From contig NZ_LMIU01000009.1 of NCBI RefSeq assembly GCF_001428845.1, forward strand, positions 139,584-203,583: DNA of 64,000 bases. Reading direction: 5' to 3'. The notes below the pieces were generated by a model, which saw only the letters and a program-made list of their open reading frames with translations, searched no databases and was not told the origin of the DNA. Shown in pieces: positions 37,160 through 46,378 of this stretch. Position 1 is the first letter of the stretch. Every line of letters begins with the position of its first letter. Position numbers and translations under genes: made by a program. This DNA comes from Achromobacter sp. Root83. GTDB taxonomy: Bacteria > Pseudomonadota > Gammaproteobacteria > Burkholderiales > Burkholderiaceae_B.

Positions 37160-37987
37160 TCAGCCCCGGTCCAGGCCCACTTCCTGCAGCACCGTCGTGG
37201 CGATCTCTTCGATCGATTTGGTGGTGCTGGACAGCCAGGAGATGCCTTCGCGGCGCATCATGCGTTCGGCCTCGGCGACTTCGTAGCGGCACTGCTCAAG
37301 CTGCGAGTAGCGGCTGTTGGGGCGGCGCTCGTTGCGCACCTCGGCCAGGCGTTCGGGCTGGATTGACAGGCCAAACAGCTTGCCGCGATGCGGGGCGATG
37401 GTGGAAGGCAGGGTGCCGCGCTCGAAATCGTCGGGGGTGAGCGGGAAATTGGCGGCCTTGATCGCATACTGCATGGCCAGGTACAGGCTGGTCGGGGTCT
37501 TGCCGCAGCGGGAAACGCCCACCAGGATCACGTCGGCCTGGTCTAGCTGGTTCACGAACTGGCCGTCGTCATGCGCCAGGCTGAAGTTGATGGCGTCTAT
37601 CCGGTTCCGGTACTTTTCGGAATTCGCCTGCATGTGCGAACGGCCGATGGAGTGGCTGGACTTCAGGCCCAGCGCCTGCTCGATATGGCTGACGAAGGTG
37701 CCGAACAGGTCCAGGAAAATTCCGTTCGCCTGGCGAACACGAGATAGGATTTCCGGATTGACGAGGGTGCTGAAAACGATGGGCGGGACGCCCGCATCCA
37801 GGGCGCTGCGGTCGATACGCATGGCGACCTCTGCGGCCTTCTCCAGGGTGTCGACAAACGGCAGCCGGACGGGCTTGAAATCGACCTCCTCGAACTGCGA
37901 AAGCACCGACTGGCTGAAGGTTTCCGCGGTGATGCCGGTACTGTCGGAAACGATGTATACCGTGCGTACGATAGGGGTAGATGTCAT
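37160..37987 (-). CDS. ppsR: Phosphoenolpyruvate synthase regulatory protein
   Basis: This bifunctional kinase/pyrophosphorylase (DUF299) switches PEP synthase off by ADP-dependent phosphorylation and on by Pi-dependent dephosphorylation. It has 275 residues. The N-terminal VYIVSDSTGITAETFSQSVL and the P-loop-like GVSRCGKTPTSLYLA (about 150-165) are diagnostic. It is divergent from its target ppsA with 181 bp between them, which fits the known pairing. Confidence 0.95.
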   Translation of the reverse strand: MTSTPIVRTVYIVSDSTGITAETFSQSVLSQFEEVDFKPVRLPFVDTLEKAAEVAMRIDRSALDAGVPPIVFSTLVNPEILSRVRQANGIFLDLFGTFVSHIEQALGLKSSHSIGRSHMQANSEKYRNRIDAINFSLAHDDGQFVNQLDQADVILVGVSRCGKTPTSLYLAMQYAIKAANFPLTPDDFERGTLPSTIAPHRGKLFGLSIQPERLAEVRNERRPNSRYSQLEQCRYEVAEAERMMRREGISWLSSTTKSIEEIATTVLQEVGLDRG

Positions 37988-38078
37988 GTGTAAAAAATTC
38001 CAACCAGGCAGATGGCCGGACGTACTCCACCGAGTACAATCAGGCCCCTATAAGTCACCCCAAGGGCGGTCCAAGGCC

Positions 38079-38137
38079 AGTTTGGTCAGCGTCTGAAAGA
38101 GCAAGAAAAACAAGGCTCTTCATGCATTGACCAAACT
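38079..38137 (+). promoter_or_regulatory. Nested inverted repeats in the ppsA leader
   Basis: AGTTTGGTCA (38079-38088) is perfectly complementary to TGACCAAACT (38128-38137). Inside this pair, AAGAGC (38097-38102) pairs with GCTCTT (38115-38120). The result would be a long two-part stem ending 31 bases before the ppsA ATG. It could be an mRNA leader structure or a pair of distant operator half-sites; the sequence does not decide. Confidence 0.6.
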
Positions 38138-38168
38138 CGCTTTCATTCCATTGTAAAAGGTGACTTCA

Positions 38169-40535
38169 ATGTCGTATGTTGTTTTGTTCGAGCAGCTCCG
38201 CATGACGGATGTGGACTCGGTAGGAGGCAAGAACGCATCACTAGGCGAAATGATCAGCCAGCTGTCTGGCGCGGGAGTCCGCGTGCCGGGCGGCTTTGCC
38301 ACGACCGCTGACGCCTTTCGCGATTTCCTGAAGGCCTCGGGCCTGGACAAGCGCATCGCTGAACGCCTGACCACGCTGAACCCCGAAGACGTACGCGAGC
38401 TGGCCACCGCCGGCGCGCAGATCCGCCAATGGATCGTCGATGCGCCGTTTTCGAAGGAATTCGAAGCCCAGATCCGTGAAGCTTTCGCCAAGCTCGACGC
38501 CGACGGCAAGGGTTCGTTCGCCGTGCGCTCGTCCGCCACGGCCGAAGACCTGCCCGACGCCTCGTTCGCCGGCCAGCAGGAAACCTTCCTGAACGTGGTT
38601 GGCATCGACGACGTGCTGGACAAGATCCGCCACGTATTCGCGTCGCTGTACAACGACCGCGCCATTTCCTATCGCGTGCACAAGGGCTACGCCCACGCCG
38701 ACGTCGCCTTGTCGGCCGGCATCCAGCGCATGGTGCGTTCCGACAAGGGCAGCGCCGGCGTGATGTTCACCATCGACACCGAATCGGGCTTCCAGGACGT
38801 GGTGTTCATCACCTCGTCCTACGGCCTGGGTGAAACCGTGGTGCAGGGCGCCGTCAACCCCGACGAGTTCTACGTCTTCAAGCCCACGCTGGCCCAAGGC
38901 CACTTCCCGATCGTTGGCCGCCGCATCGGCTCCAAGCTGATCAAGATGGAATTCGACCCCGAGCGTCCCGAAGGCCGCGCCGTGCGCACGGTGGACGTGC
39001 CGGTGTCCGAACGCAACCGCTATTCGCTGACCGACGACGAGGTCAATGAACTGGCCCGATACGCCGTCATCATCGAAAAGCACTACCAGCGTCCCATGGA
39101 CATCGAGTGGGGCCGCGACGGCGTCGACGGCAAGATCTACATCCTGCAGGCACGCCCGGAAACGGTGAAGTCGCAGCAGGGCGTCAACGACGTGCAGCAG
39201 CGCTACCGCCTGAAGGCGACCGGCCAGGTCCTGATCACCGGCCGCGCGATCGGCCAGAAGATCGGTGCGGGCCCCGTGCGCGTGGTCGGCGACATCTCGG
39301 ACATGGACAAGGTCCAGCCCGGCGACGTGCTGGTCACGGATATGACCGATCCCAACTGGGAACCCGTCATGAAGCGCGCTGCCGCCATCGTGACGAACCG
39401 CGGTGGCCGCACCTGCCACGCGGCGATCATTGCGCGCGAACTGGGCATTCCGGCCGTGGTGGGTTGCGGCAACGCCACCGACCTGCTGAAGGAAGGCCAG
39501 GCGGTGACCGTGTCTTGCGCCGAAGGCGACGAAGGCCGCATCTATGACGGCCTGATCGAAACCGAAGTGGAAGAAGTGCGCCGTGGCGACATGCCCGCCA
39601 TCGATCTGAAAATCATGATGAACGTGGGCAATCCGCAACTGGCATTCGACTTCGCCCAGATCCCCAACGGGGGCGTGGGTCTGGCGCGTCTGGAATTCAT
39701 CATCAACAACAATATCGGCATCCACCCGAAGGCGGTCCTGGACTACCCGAATGTGGACGGCGAGCTGAAGAAGGCCGTGGAATCGGCGGCGCGCGGCCAT
39801 GCCAGCCCGCGTGCGTTCTTCGTCGAGAAAATGGCCGAAGGCATGGCGACGATCGCCGCCGCCTTCTATCCCAAGCCCGTGATCGTGCGCATGTCGGACT
39901 TCAAGTCCAACGAATACCGCAAGCTGGTCGGTGGTTCGCGCTACGAGCCCGAGGAAGAGAACCCCATGCTGGGCTTCCGCGGCGCGTCGCGCTACATCGC
40001 CGAAGACTTCGCCGAGTGCTTCCGCATGGAATGCGAAGCGCTGAAGAAGGTGCGCGATGAAATGGGCCTGACCAACGTCGAGATCATGGTGCCTTTCGTG
40101 CGCACCCTGGGCCAGGCCGAGAAGGTCGTGAACCTGCTGGCCAAGCACGGCCTGGCGCGCGGCGAAAACGGCCTGAAGCTGATCATGATGTGCGAAGTGC
40201 CGTCCAACGCCATCCTGGCCGACGAGTTCCTGCAGTACTTCGACGGCTTCTCGATCGGTTCCAACGACATGACCCAGCTTACGCTGGGCCTGGACCGCGA
40301 TTCCGGCATGGAACTGCTGGCCGCCGACTTCGACGAACGCGACGAGGCCGTGAAGTTCATGCTGCGCCGCGCGATCAAGGCTTGCCTGGCCGCCAACAAG
40401 TACGTGGGCATCTGCGGCCAGGGCCCCAGCGACCACCCCGATTTCGCGCAATGGTTGAAGGACGAGGGCATCCTGTCGATGTCCCTGAACCCGGACACCG
40501 TTGTCGATACCTGGCAGCGTCTGGCCAAGAACTGA
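38169..40535 (+). CDS. ppsA: Phosphoenolpyruvate synthase
   Basis: This enzyme makes phosphoenolpyruvate from pyruvate and ATP for gluconeogenesis. It has 788 residues from the ATG at 38169, with AAGG upstream; an in-frame GTG at 38160 is a weaker start. The N-terminal ATP-grasp domain begins [10 protein letters not shown] and has [20 protein letters not shown]. The phosphohistidine domain has [21 protein letters not shown]. The C-terminal PEP-utilising barrel ends with [15 protein letters not shown] and [11 protein letters not shown]. It is divergent from ppsR and followed by a strong terminator. Confidence 0.97.
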   Translation: MSYVVLFEQLRMTDVDSVGGKNASLGEMISQLSGAGVRVPGGFATTADAFRDFLKASGLDKRIAERLTTLNPEDVRELATAGAQIRQWIVDAPFSKEFEAQIREAFAKLDADGKGSFAVRSSATAEDLPDASFAGQQETFLNVVGIDDVLDKIRHVFASLYNDRAISYRVHKGYAHADVALSAGIQRMVRSDKGSAGVMFTIDTESGFQDVVFITSSYGLGETVVQGAVNPDEFYVFKPTLAQGHFPIVGRRIGSKLIKMEFDPERPEGRAVRTVDVPVSERNRYSLTDDEVNELARYAVIIEKHYQRPMDIEWGRDGVDGKIYILQARPETVKSQQGVNDVQQRYRLKATGQVLITGRAIGQKIGAGPVRVVGDISDMDKVQPGDVLVTDMTDPNWEPVMKRAAAIVTNRGGRTCHAAIIARELGIPAVVGCGNATDLLKEGQAVTVSCAEGDEGRIYDGLIETEVEEVRRGDMPAIDLKIMMNVGNPQLAFDFAQIPNGGVGLARLEFIINNNIGIHPKAVLDYPNVDGELKKAVESAARGHASPRAFFVEKMAEGMATIAAAFYPKPVIVRMSDFKSNEYRKLVGGSRYEPEEENPMLGFRGASRYIAEDFAECFRMECEALKKVRDEMGLTNVEIMVPFVRTLGQAEKVVNLLAKHGLARGENGLKLIMMCEVPSNAILADEFLQYFDGFSIGSNDMTQLTLGLDRDSGMELLAADFDERDEAVKFMLRRAIKACLAANKYVGICGQGPSDHPDFAQWLKDEGILSMSLNPDTVVDTWQRLAKN

Positions 40536-40550
40536 CAGTCGGGCTGACAG

Positions 40551-40588
40551 AAAAACCCCGCGCCTGCGAAGGCGCGGGGTTTTTTTTG
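40551..40588 (+). terminator. Intrinsic terminator after ppsA
   Basis: CCCCGCGCC and GGCGCGGGG form a perfect 9-bp stem with a TGCGAA loop and nine T after it. It is a textbook Rho-independent terminator. Confidence 0.95.
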
Positions 40589-40682
40589 TCCCGCCGCCTT
40601 CCGGTGAAGGCGCCAGCTCCCGCAGTGGCAGGGCGATGCGGGAGGGGAGCGTGCCGCTCCCGGCGGAATCAGGGCGAGGGCG

Positions 40683-41531
40683 TCACGCCGCCTGCGCTTC
40701 CCGGGCGATGAGCTCGCGCTTGCGGTCGATGCCCCAGCGGTATCCGGCCAGCGAGCCGTCGGTGCGCACCACGCGGTGGCAGGGAATGGCCAGGGCGATG
40801 TTGTTGGTGGCGCAGGCGCGGGCGACGGCGCGCACGGCCCTGGGCGACCCGATGCGCTCGGCCACTTCGGCATAGGTGGCGGTGGCGCCCAGGGGAATCT
40901 CGCACAGCGCTTCCCAGACTTTGCGCTGGAAGGCCGTTCCGCGCACGTCCAGCGGCAGGTCCAAGCCACGGGAAGGATCTTCCACGAAGCCGACCACGGC
41001 GGCCACCCAGCTTTCGAAGCCGGGATCGGCGCCGATCAGGCGGGCGGCCTTGAAGCGGTCCTGGAGGTTCTTGACGAGCTGGTCCGGATCTTCGTCCAGG
41101 GCGATCTCGCAGATGCCGGTCTCGCTGGCGGCCACCAGCAATGCGCCGAGGGAACATTGGGCCACCGCGAAGCGGATGTCCACGCCTTCGCCGTTCTTGC
41201 GAAAGGCGGTGGGCGTCATGCCCAGGATGGCGGGCGCCGCTTCGTAGAAGCGTCCGCTGGAGTTGAAACCGGCGTCGTACATGGCGTCGGTGACGCTGGC
41301 GCTTTGCTTGAGCTGTAGCCGCGCCCGGCTGGCGCGCAGGGCGTTGGCGTAGGCCTTTGGGGTGATGCCCGTGGCGGCCTTGAAGACCCGGTGGAAATGA
41401 AAGCGGCTCATGCCGGCCTGTTCGGCCAGCGTGGCCAGGTCGGGCGGCTGTTCGGCTTCGAGCGCGCGGCAGGCGCGTTCGATGGCGGCTGCGTGCTGAT
41501 TGCTCACGGGGGCGGCGGCGGCGGGATTCAT
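40683..41531 (-). CDS. Ada-like AraC regulator / O6-methylguanine-DNA methyltransferase
   Basis: This 282-residue fusion has an AraC-type DNA-binding domain (about 14-112; LATLAEQAGMSRFHFHRVFK) and an O6-alkylguanine transferase domain (about 118-280) with the suicide Cys251 in IPCHRVVRTDGS. It repairs alkylated bases and may activate repair genes. The N-terminal Ada domain with the zinc cysteine tetrad that senses methylphosphotriesters is missing, so any self-activation must differ from E. coli Ada. The ATG at 41531 is chosen because AGGAG lies 6 bases before it. Confidence 0.9.
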   Translation of the reverse strand: MNPAAAAPVSNQHAAAIERACRALEAEQPPDLATLAEQAGMSRFHFHRVFKAATGITPKAYANALRASRARLQLKQSASVTDAMYDAGFNSSGRFYEAAPAILGMTPTAFRKNGEGVDIRFAVAQCSLGALLVAASETGICEIALDEDPDQLVKNLQDRFKAARLIGADPGFESWVAAVVGFVEDPSRGLDLPLDVRGTAFQRKVWEALCEIPLGATATYAEVAERIGSPRAVRAVARACATNNIALAIPCHRVVRTDGSLAGYRWGIDRKRELIAREAQAA

Positions 41532-41661
41532 AGAGGACTCCTGACTTGCGCGTGATGGGATACGCTTGGCCATATCGTCTCAGTGTTTCGCTGGTGCCGC
41601 ACTCCGCTTGTTGCGCCGCGTCCGGCACCGGGCGCGCAACCGCGGGGCGTCGGGTTGGGTG

Positions 41662-42402
41662 TCAGGCGCCCGGGGCGTAGGCCTCTAGAAAGCGGCGCAG
41701 CAGACCGCCCGCCACCGGCGTGGCGCGCACGTTCGCAGCCAGGCCGGGCATATCGAGGTTTTCGGCGGCATAGCGGCGGCCAAAGCGTTCCAGGTGGGCG
41801 CGGATGAAGTCCGGCCCGAATTCCGGATGGAATTGGGTGGAGAACACATTGCGGCCGATCCGGATCATCTGGTGTTCGTCCAGGTCCGAGCGCGCCAGCA
41901 CCGCCGCGCCGGGCGGCGGCTGCAGCACCGTCTGCGCGTGCAGCATCTGGGCGGGGAAGGTGGGTGGCACGCCGGCCAGCATCTTGTCGCCGGCGGCGGC
42001 CGGCAGCAATTCGACGGTCTGGGTGCCCACTTCGCGTCCGGCCGGGTTGTAGCCGACCGTACCGCCCAGCGCGTGCGCCAGCAACTGGTGGCCATAGCAA
42101 ACGCCGAACATGGGCAGCTCGGCGGCGGCGGCTTCGCGCAGCCAGGCGGCGGTGTTTTCGCTCCACGGCTCCTTGTCGGAGACCATCGCGGGCGAACCGG
42201 TGATCAAGGCGGCGCGGTACCGGGCGGGCGCCTGCGGGCGCTGGCCTTCATGGACGGACACGATTTCGACGTCATCCGTGGGCAGCCCGGCCGCTTGCAC
42301 GAGTTGTTCGGCATAACCGCCGAACTGGCTTTTGAGCATGTCGTCCGGATCGCCGGTGTGCAGGATCAGGACGGGAAGAGCAGAAGAAGTTGCGGCGGTC
42401 AT
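41662..42402 (-). CDS. Class I glutamine amidotransferase-like protein
   Basis: This is a stand-alone class I glutamine amidotransferase domain with 246 residues. The nucleophile Cys102 is in PMFGVCYGHQLLAHALGG, and the His-Glu pair is in STQFHPEFGPDF. It resembles the GMP-synthase-like amidotransferases that act alone on small glutamyl compounds. The ATG at 42402 gives a natural N-terminus; an upstream Met at 42480 would add an unlikely Arg-rich stretch. The partner or substrate is unknown. Confidence 0.85.
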   Translation of the reverse strand: MTAATSSALPVLILHTGDPDDMLKSQFGGYAEQLVQAAGLPTDDVEIVSVHEGQRPQAPARYRAALITGSPAMVSDKEPWSENTAAWLREAAAAELPMFGVCYGHQLLAHALGGTVGYNPAGREVGTQTVELLPAAAGDKMLAGVPPTFPAQMLHAQTVLQPPPGAAVLARSDLDEHQMIRIGRNVFSTQFHPEFGPDFIRAHLERFGRRYAAENLDMPGLAANVRATPVAGGLLRRFLEAYAPGA

Positions 42403-42569
42403 GGGGGCGTGTGCGTTGAAGAGACGGCGCGGCGGTCCAGCGGATCGCGTGCGCCAAGGCACATCATAATGCAGCGCCATTGTTCATGATGCGATTGGCT
42501 TTACCCGTTCCGTCCCGGAAATACGTACAATCCGCTCAAAGACTCATCCTTACAGGCGATCTGAACACT

Positions 42570-43004
42570 ATGTGGATATGGCTGGGATTGGCCGCGCTGG
42601 CCCTCATCGGGGAACTGACGACGGGAACCTTCTATTTGCTGCTGGTCGCCCTGGGATTGGCCGCGGGCGGCATCGCCGCCTGGTTCAGCGCGGGCCTGCA
42701 ATGGGAACTGGTGGCCTGCGGCGTGGTATTGCTGCTGGGGCTGCTGGTGCTGCGCAAGACCCGCGTCCTGAAAAAGCGCGAGGTCAATTCGGCCCGCAAC
42801 GCCGACGTCATCCTGGACATCGGCCAGACCGTCCCGGTCGAGGCCTGGTCCGAAAGCGGCACGGCGCGCGTCTGGTACCGGGGCGCCCATTGGCAGGCCG
42901 AGCTGGCGGCGGGGCATCCGCCCCAGGCCGGCGAACACATCATTACCGAAGTGCGCGGCTCGATCCTGGTGCTGGCCCCCAAGGGCCCGTCCGGCTCGGC
43001 ATAG
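42570..43004 (+). CDS. NfeD-family membrane protein
   Basis: This is a 144-residue short NfeD protein. Two or three transmembrane segments lie in residues 1-70 (MWIWLGLAALALIGELTTG onwards), and a C-terminal OB-fold domain follows (about 85-140; ARVWYRGAHWQAEL and GEHIITEVRGSILVL). NfeD proteins work with the SPFH protein encoded next door in membrane microdomain quality control. The ATG at 42570 is chosen because the earlier in-frame Met lies in the upstream divergent promoter region. Confidence 0.88.
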   Translation: MWIWLGLAALALIGELTTGTFYLLLVALGLAAGGIAAWFSAGLQWELVACGVVLLLGLLVLRKTRVLKKREVNSARNADVILDIGQTVPVEAWSESGTARVWYRGAHWQAELAAGHPPQAGEHIITEVRGSILVLAPKGPSGSA

Positions 43005-43100
43005 CAGAACCGGCTCGCGCCCAGGCGCGGGCAGCCGTTGGCGTCCTGGCCGGCACGGCAGATACCGCCAGCGCATTCATCCGAAAAGAGGCTTTACATC

Positions 43101-44027
43101 ATGATCGATACTTCCACTATCGTCCTGCTCGTCATCGTTGCGCTGGCGATCCTGATCGTCATCAGGGCGATCGCCATCGTCCCCCAGCAGCATGCCTGGG
43201 TGGTCGAGCGGCTGGGCAAGTTCGACCGCGTCCTGTCGCCCGGCGCCGGGTTCGTCATTCCTTTCATCGAGCGCATCTCGTATAAGCACTCGCTCAAGGA
43301 AATTCCGCTGGACGTGCCCAGCCAGGTCTGCATCACGCGCGACAACACGCAATTGCAGGTGGACGGCGTGCTGTACTTCCAGGTCACGGACCCGATGCGC
43401 GCCTCTTACGGTTCGTCGAACTACATCTCCGCGATCACCCAGCTTGCCCAGACCACCCTGCGTTCGGTCATCGGCAAGATGGAACTGGACCGCACCTTCG
43501 AAGAGCGCGACTCCATCAACAGCAACATCGTCTCGTCGCTGGACGAGGCGGCGCTGAACTGGGGCGTGAAGGTGCTGCGCTACGAGATCAAGGACTTGAC
43601 CCCGCCGAACGAAATCCTGCGTTCGATGCAGGCGCAGATCACGGCTGAACGCGAGAAGCGCGCGCTGATCGCCGCGTCCGAAGGCCGCCGCCAGGAACAG
43701 ATCAACATCGCCACCGGCGAACGCGAAGCCGCGATCGCCCGTTCCGAAGGCGAGAAGCAGGCGCAGATCAACCAGGCGCAGGGCGAGGCCGCCGCGGTGC
43801 TGGCGATCGCCGAAGCCACTGCCAAGGCCATCACGCAGGTGGCCGACGCGGTTCGCCAGCCGGGCGGCATGGAAGCGGTGAACCTGAAAGTGGCGGAGCG
43901 CTACGTCGAGGCGTTCGGCAACGTGGCCAAGGAAGGCAACACGCTGATCCTGCCGGCCAACCTGGCCGACGTGGGCGGCATGATCGCCTCCGCCATGACC
44001 ATTGTGAAGTCCACGCGCAACACCTGA
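43101..44027 (+). CDS. SPFH/stomatin-like membrane protein (QmcA type)
   Basis: This is a 308-residue member of the stomatin/prohibitin family that forms large membrane-anchored assemblies. One N-terminal transmembrane segment (about 5-25) is followed by the SPFH domain (about 28-190; VPQQHAWVVERLGKFDRVLSPG). A long charged coiled coil comes next (EREKRALIAASEGRRQEQIN ...), with a C-terminal hydrophobic part. It follows nfeD, a pairing that is conserved in bacteria. Confidence 0.92.
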   Translation: MIDTSTIVLLVIVALAILIVIRAIAIVPQQHAWVVERLGKFDRVLSPGAGFVIPFIERISYKHSLKEIPLDVPSQVCITRDNTQLQVDGVLYFQVTDPMRASYGSSNYISAITQLAQTTLRSVIGKMELDRTFEERDSINSNIVSSLDEAALNWGVKVLRYEIKDLTPPNEILRSMQAQITAEREKRALIAASEGRRQEQINIATGEREAAIARSEGEKQAQINQAQGEAAAVLAIAEATAKAITQVADAVRQPGGMEAVNLKVAERYVEAFGNVAKEGNTLILPANLADVGGMIASAMTIVKSTRNT

Positions 44028-44053
44028 TACCGCGCCCCACGGCGCCCCAGCCC

Positions 44054-45241
44054 ATGATCGCTCCCGTTAATTTGCTTCTGATAGCAGCGCTGGCGGGGGT
44101 GCTTTCCCTGTGCGTTCTGGGATCCCTGGCGCGCAGCGGGATGGCGGGGATACGCGAAGCCATACGCGCCAACTTGCTCACGCTGTTGGCGTTTTCCGCT
44201 TTTGCGCTGCAGAACACGCATGCGCCGCTGTGGCTGTCGGTGCTGGTGCCGAACGCGGCCATCGCCCTGGCGCTGTGCGCGTACTACTCGGGTGTGCGCC
44301 GGCTGCTGGGCCTGGCCGTGCCGCGCCATCTGATGGTGCTGGGCTGTCTGGTGGCGCTGTCGGCGCTGGTGATCTACACCTATCTGGATTGGCGGGTCGG
44401 GCCGCGCATCGTGGCGATGTCGCTGCTGCAGATGGGCTTCATGCTGAGCGTGGCCGTCACGGTCCAGCGCAACATGCCCGCGCACCGGTCGCGCTACAGC
44501 TACCGGTTCGTGTGGATAGTGGCGATGCTGTCGGCCGTCGTGTGCGCGGTCCGCGCGGGCGTGTACATGATGGACCTGGCCGTCACCCAGGCCTTCCTGG
44601 AACCCACGGCGTGGAATGTCACCTTCCTGACGCTGGGCGTGCTGGTCATGCCATGCCTGACGCTCGGCACCATCATGATCATCCATGACCGCATGCTGGC
44701 CGACCGGGAACAGGAAGCCAACACCGACTTCCTGACGGGCCTGATGTCGCGCAAGGCGTGGTGGATGCAGGCCGAGAAGTATTGCGCCCAGGCGCTGCGC
44801 ATGCGGCGTCCGCTGACGCTATTGCTGCTGGACATCGACCATTTCAAGCGCATCAACGATACGCACGGCCATGCGGCCGGCGATGCGGTGCTGCGCCACT
44901 TCGGCCTGCTGGCCACGGCGATCCTGCGCACGGGCGACCATGTGGGGCGGGTGGGGGGCGAGGAGTTCGGCGTGCTGTTCGCCGACATGCGCAGCGATGC
45001 GGTGCTGGAAGTGGCGGACCGGCTGCTGGATTCGGTGCGGCGCACGCCTTGCGCGCACGGCGGCAGCACGATCTCTTATACGTTCAGCGCTGGGGTGGAG
45101 GACTGGGTGCCCGGCGAGAATCTGCAGGTGTTCTTCGAGCGGGCCGACCGCAAGCTGTACGCGGCCAAGTCGGCCGGGCGCAACCGCGTGATGGGCCCTG
45201 GCCAGGAAGCCGAGCGCCCGCTGTTGCCCGTGGCCGCGTGA
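44054..45241 (+). CDS. Diguanylate cyclase with membrane sensor
   Basis: This protein makes cyclic di-GMP from two GTP. It has 395 residues. Six or seven transmembrane segments form an N-terminal sensor (about 5-210), then a GGDEF domain follows (about 218-385). The active site GGEEF is at 301-305 and the metal/substrate motif LDIDHFKRINDTHGHAAGD is at 259-277. The product-inhibition site RTGD at 292-295 lies five residues before GGEEF, so feedback control should be intact. There is no EAL domain. The signal is unknown. Confidence 0.93.
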   Translation: MIAPVNLLLIAALAGVLSLCVLGSLARSGMAGIREAIRANLLTLLAFSAFALQNTHAPLWLSVLVPNAAIALALCAYYSGVRRLLGLAVPRHLMVLGCLVALSALVIYTYLDWRVGPRIVAMSLLQMGFMLSVAVTVQRNMPAHRSRYSYRFVWIVAMLSAVVCAVRAGVYMMDLAVTQAFLEPTAWNVTFLTLGVLVMPCLTLGTIMIIHDRMLADREQEANTDFLTGLMSRKAWWMQAEKYCAQALRMRRPLTLLLLDIDHFKRINDTHGHAAGDAVLRHFGLLATAILRTGDHVGRVGGEEFGVLFADMRSDAVLEVADRLLDSVRRTPCAHGGSTISYTFSAGVEDWVPGENLQVFFERADRKLYAAKSAGRNRVMGPGQEAERPLLPVAA

Positions 45242-45242
45242 A

Positions 45243-45716
45243 TCAATCGTCCTTGTCCTTGCGGGGCGCGCGGGTGTCGTGCTTCATGATGCGTTCTTTT
45301 TCGCGCGCCCAGTCCTTTTCGCGGGCGGTGTCGCGCTTGTCGAACAGCTTCTTGCCGCGGCCCAGCGCGAAGTCGAGCTTGATGCGCCCGTTCTTGTAGT
45401 GCAGGTTGAGCGGCACCAGCGTGTAGCCGCGCTGCTCGACCTTGCCGATGAGCTTGCTGATTTCCTCGGCCTTGAGCAGCAGCTTGCGCGTGCGCATGGC
45501 GTCGGGGTGGATATGGGTGGAGGCCGTGGGCAGGGGGCTGACATGCATGCCCAACAGGTACAGTTCGCCATCGCGCACGATGACGTAACTTTCCTTGAGC
45601 TGCACGCGGCCATCGCGGATCGCCTTGACTTCCCAGCCTTGCAGGACAAGGCCAGCCTCGTAGCGGTCTTCGATGAAATAGTCGTGCGTGGCCTTGCGAT
45701 TGTCGATAATGCTCAT
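45243..45716 (-). CDS. smpB: SsrA-binding protein SmpB
   Basis: This protein binds tmRNA and brings it to stalled ribosomes. It has 157 residues. [44 protein letters not shown] is the conserved beginning, and the basic C-terminal tail ([19 protein letters not shown]) enters the ribosome decoding site. It ends one base from the convergent cyclase gene. The ssrA gene itself is not in this window. Confidence 0.97.
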   Translation of the reverse strand: MSIIDNRKATHDYFIEDRYEAGLVLQGWEVKAIRDGRVQLKESYVIVRDGELYLLGMHVSPLPTASTHIHPDAMRTRKLLLKAEEISKLIGKVEQRGYTLVPLNLHYKNGRIKLDFALGRGKKLFDKRDTAREKDWAREKERIMKHDTRAPRKDKDD

Positions 45717-45768
45717 AAAGCCTTTTTGCTTGGGCGTCCTGGCAGGGATCCGGGGCGGAGTTCTTCTA

Positions 45769-45845
45769 GGGGGCTTCCCCGGGGGCTTCCCGGCTTCTTC
45801 CCGGCTTCTTCCGGGTTTCTTCCGGGTTTCTTCCGGGTTTCTTTT
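45769..45845. repeat. Tandem 11-bp repeats between smpB and ratA
   Basis: Five consecutive 11-bp units run from 45791 to 45845: two of CGGCTTCTTCC, two of GGGTTTCTTCC and one of GGGTTTCTTTT. Two related units, GGGGGCTTCCC, stand just before them at 45769 and 45781. The array is in the divergent smpB-ratA promoter region and is pyrimidine-rich on the plus strand. No long coding frame uses it. Confidence 0.88.
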
Positions 45846-45943
45846 CCCAGACTTGGCTTCGAATCCGATGCTTTTGCCTGCGGTTAGGTGCAGGCCGTGC
45901 TGTGCCGGTAAAATCTTGCCATTCTAGCCATTTGCGATAGTCG

Positions 45944-46378
45944 ATGCACAAAGTACAACGATCCGTCCTGGTGCCTTACAGCGCCGCCCAGATGTTCGAC
46001 CTGGTTGCCGACGTGGAGAAGTACCCCGAGTTCATGCCGTGGTGTGGCGGCGCCGAGGTGCAGACCCGCAACGAACACGGCATGCAGGCTTCCATTCTGA
46101 TCAGTTTTGCGGGGATGAAGCAGCGCTTCACCACGCGCAATACGCACGTCTATCCCGACAGGATCGACCTGGAACTGGTGGATGGCCCGTTTTCCAGCCT
46201 GGTGGGCCATTGGGTGTTCCAGCCCCTGGCCGAAGACGCCTGCAAGGTGCTGTTCACCATGGAATACGCGTTTTCCAACCGTGCGCTGGAAATGGTGGTG
46301 GGGCCGGTCTTCAATCGCATCGCCACCAGCTTCATCGATTCCTTCACCAAGCGCGCGCAGGCCAAGTATGGCGAATGA
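45944..46378 (+). CDS. ratA: RatA/Coq10-type START-domain protein
   Basis: This is a 144-residue START-fold protein of the RatA/Coq10 family, which starts MHKVQRSVLVPYSAAQMFDLVADVEKYPEFMPWCGG as its members do. In mitochondria the family binds ubiquinone, and in E. coli RatA was described as inhibiting 70S assembly; the true role in this organism is open. It overlaps rnfH by 11 bases, as in many proteobacteria, and is divergent from smpB, also a conserved neighbourhood. There is no sign that it is a toxin with an antitoxin here. Confidence 0.9.
   Translation: MHKVQRSVLVPYSAAQMFDLVADVEKYPEFMPWCGGAEVQTRNEHGMQASILISFAGMKQRFTTRNTHVYPDRIDLELVDGPFSSLVGHWVFQPLAEDACKVLFTMEYAFSNRALEMVVGPVFNRIATSFIDSFTKRAQAKYGE

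Noticed and set aside
38241..40451. Long minus-strand open frame opposite ppsA
   Set aside because: It is an antisense shadow of the unambiguous ppsA gene, rich in His, Val and Asp, with no ribosome site.
40645..40661. Small hairpin GGGAGCG/CGCTCCC as terminator of the Ada-like gene
   Set aside because: The 7-bp stem has a 3-base loop and no T-run on the minus strand, so it is too weak to call.
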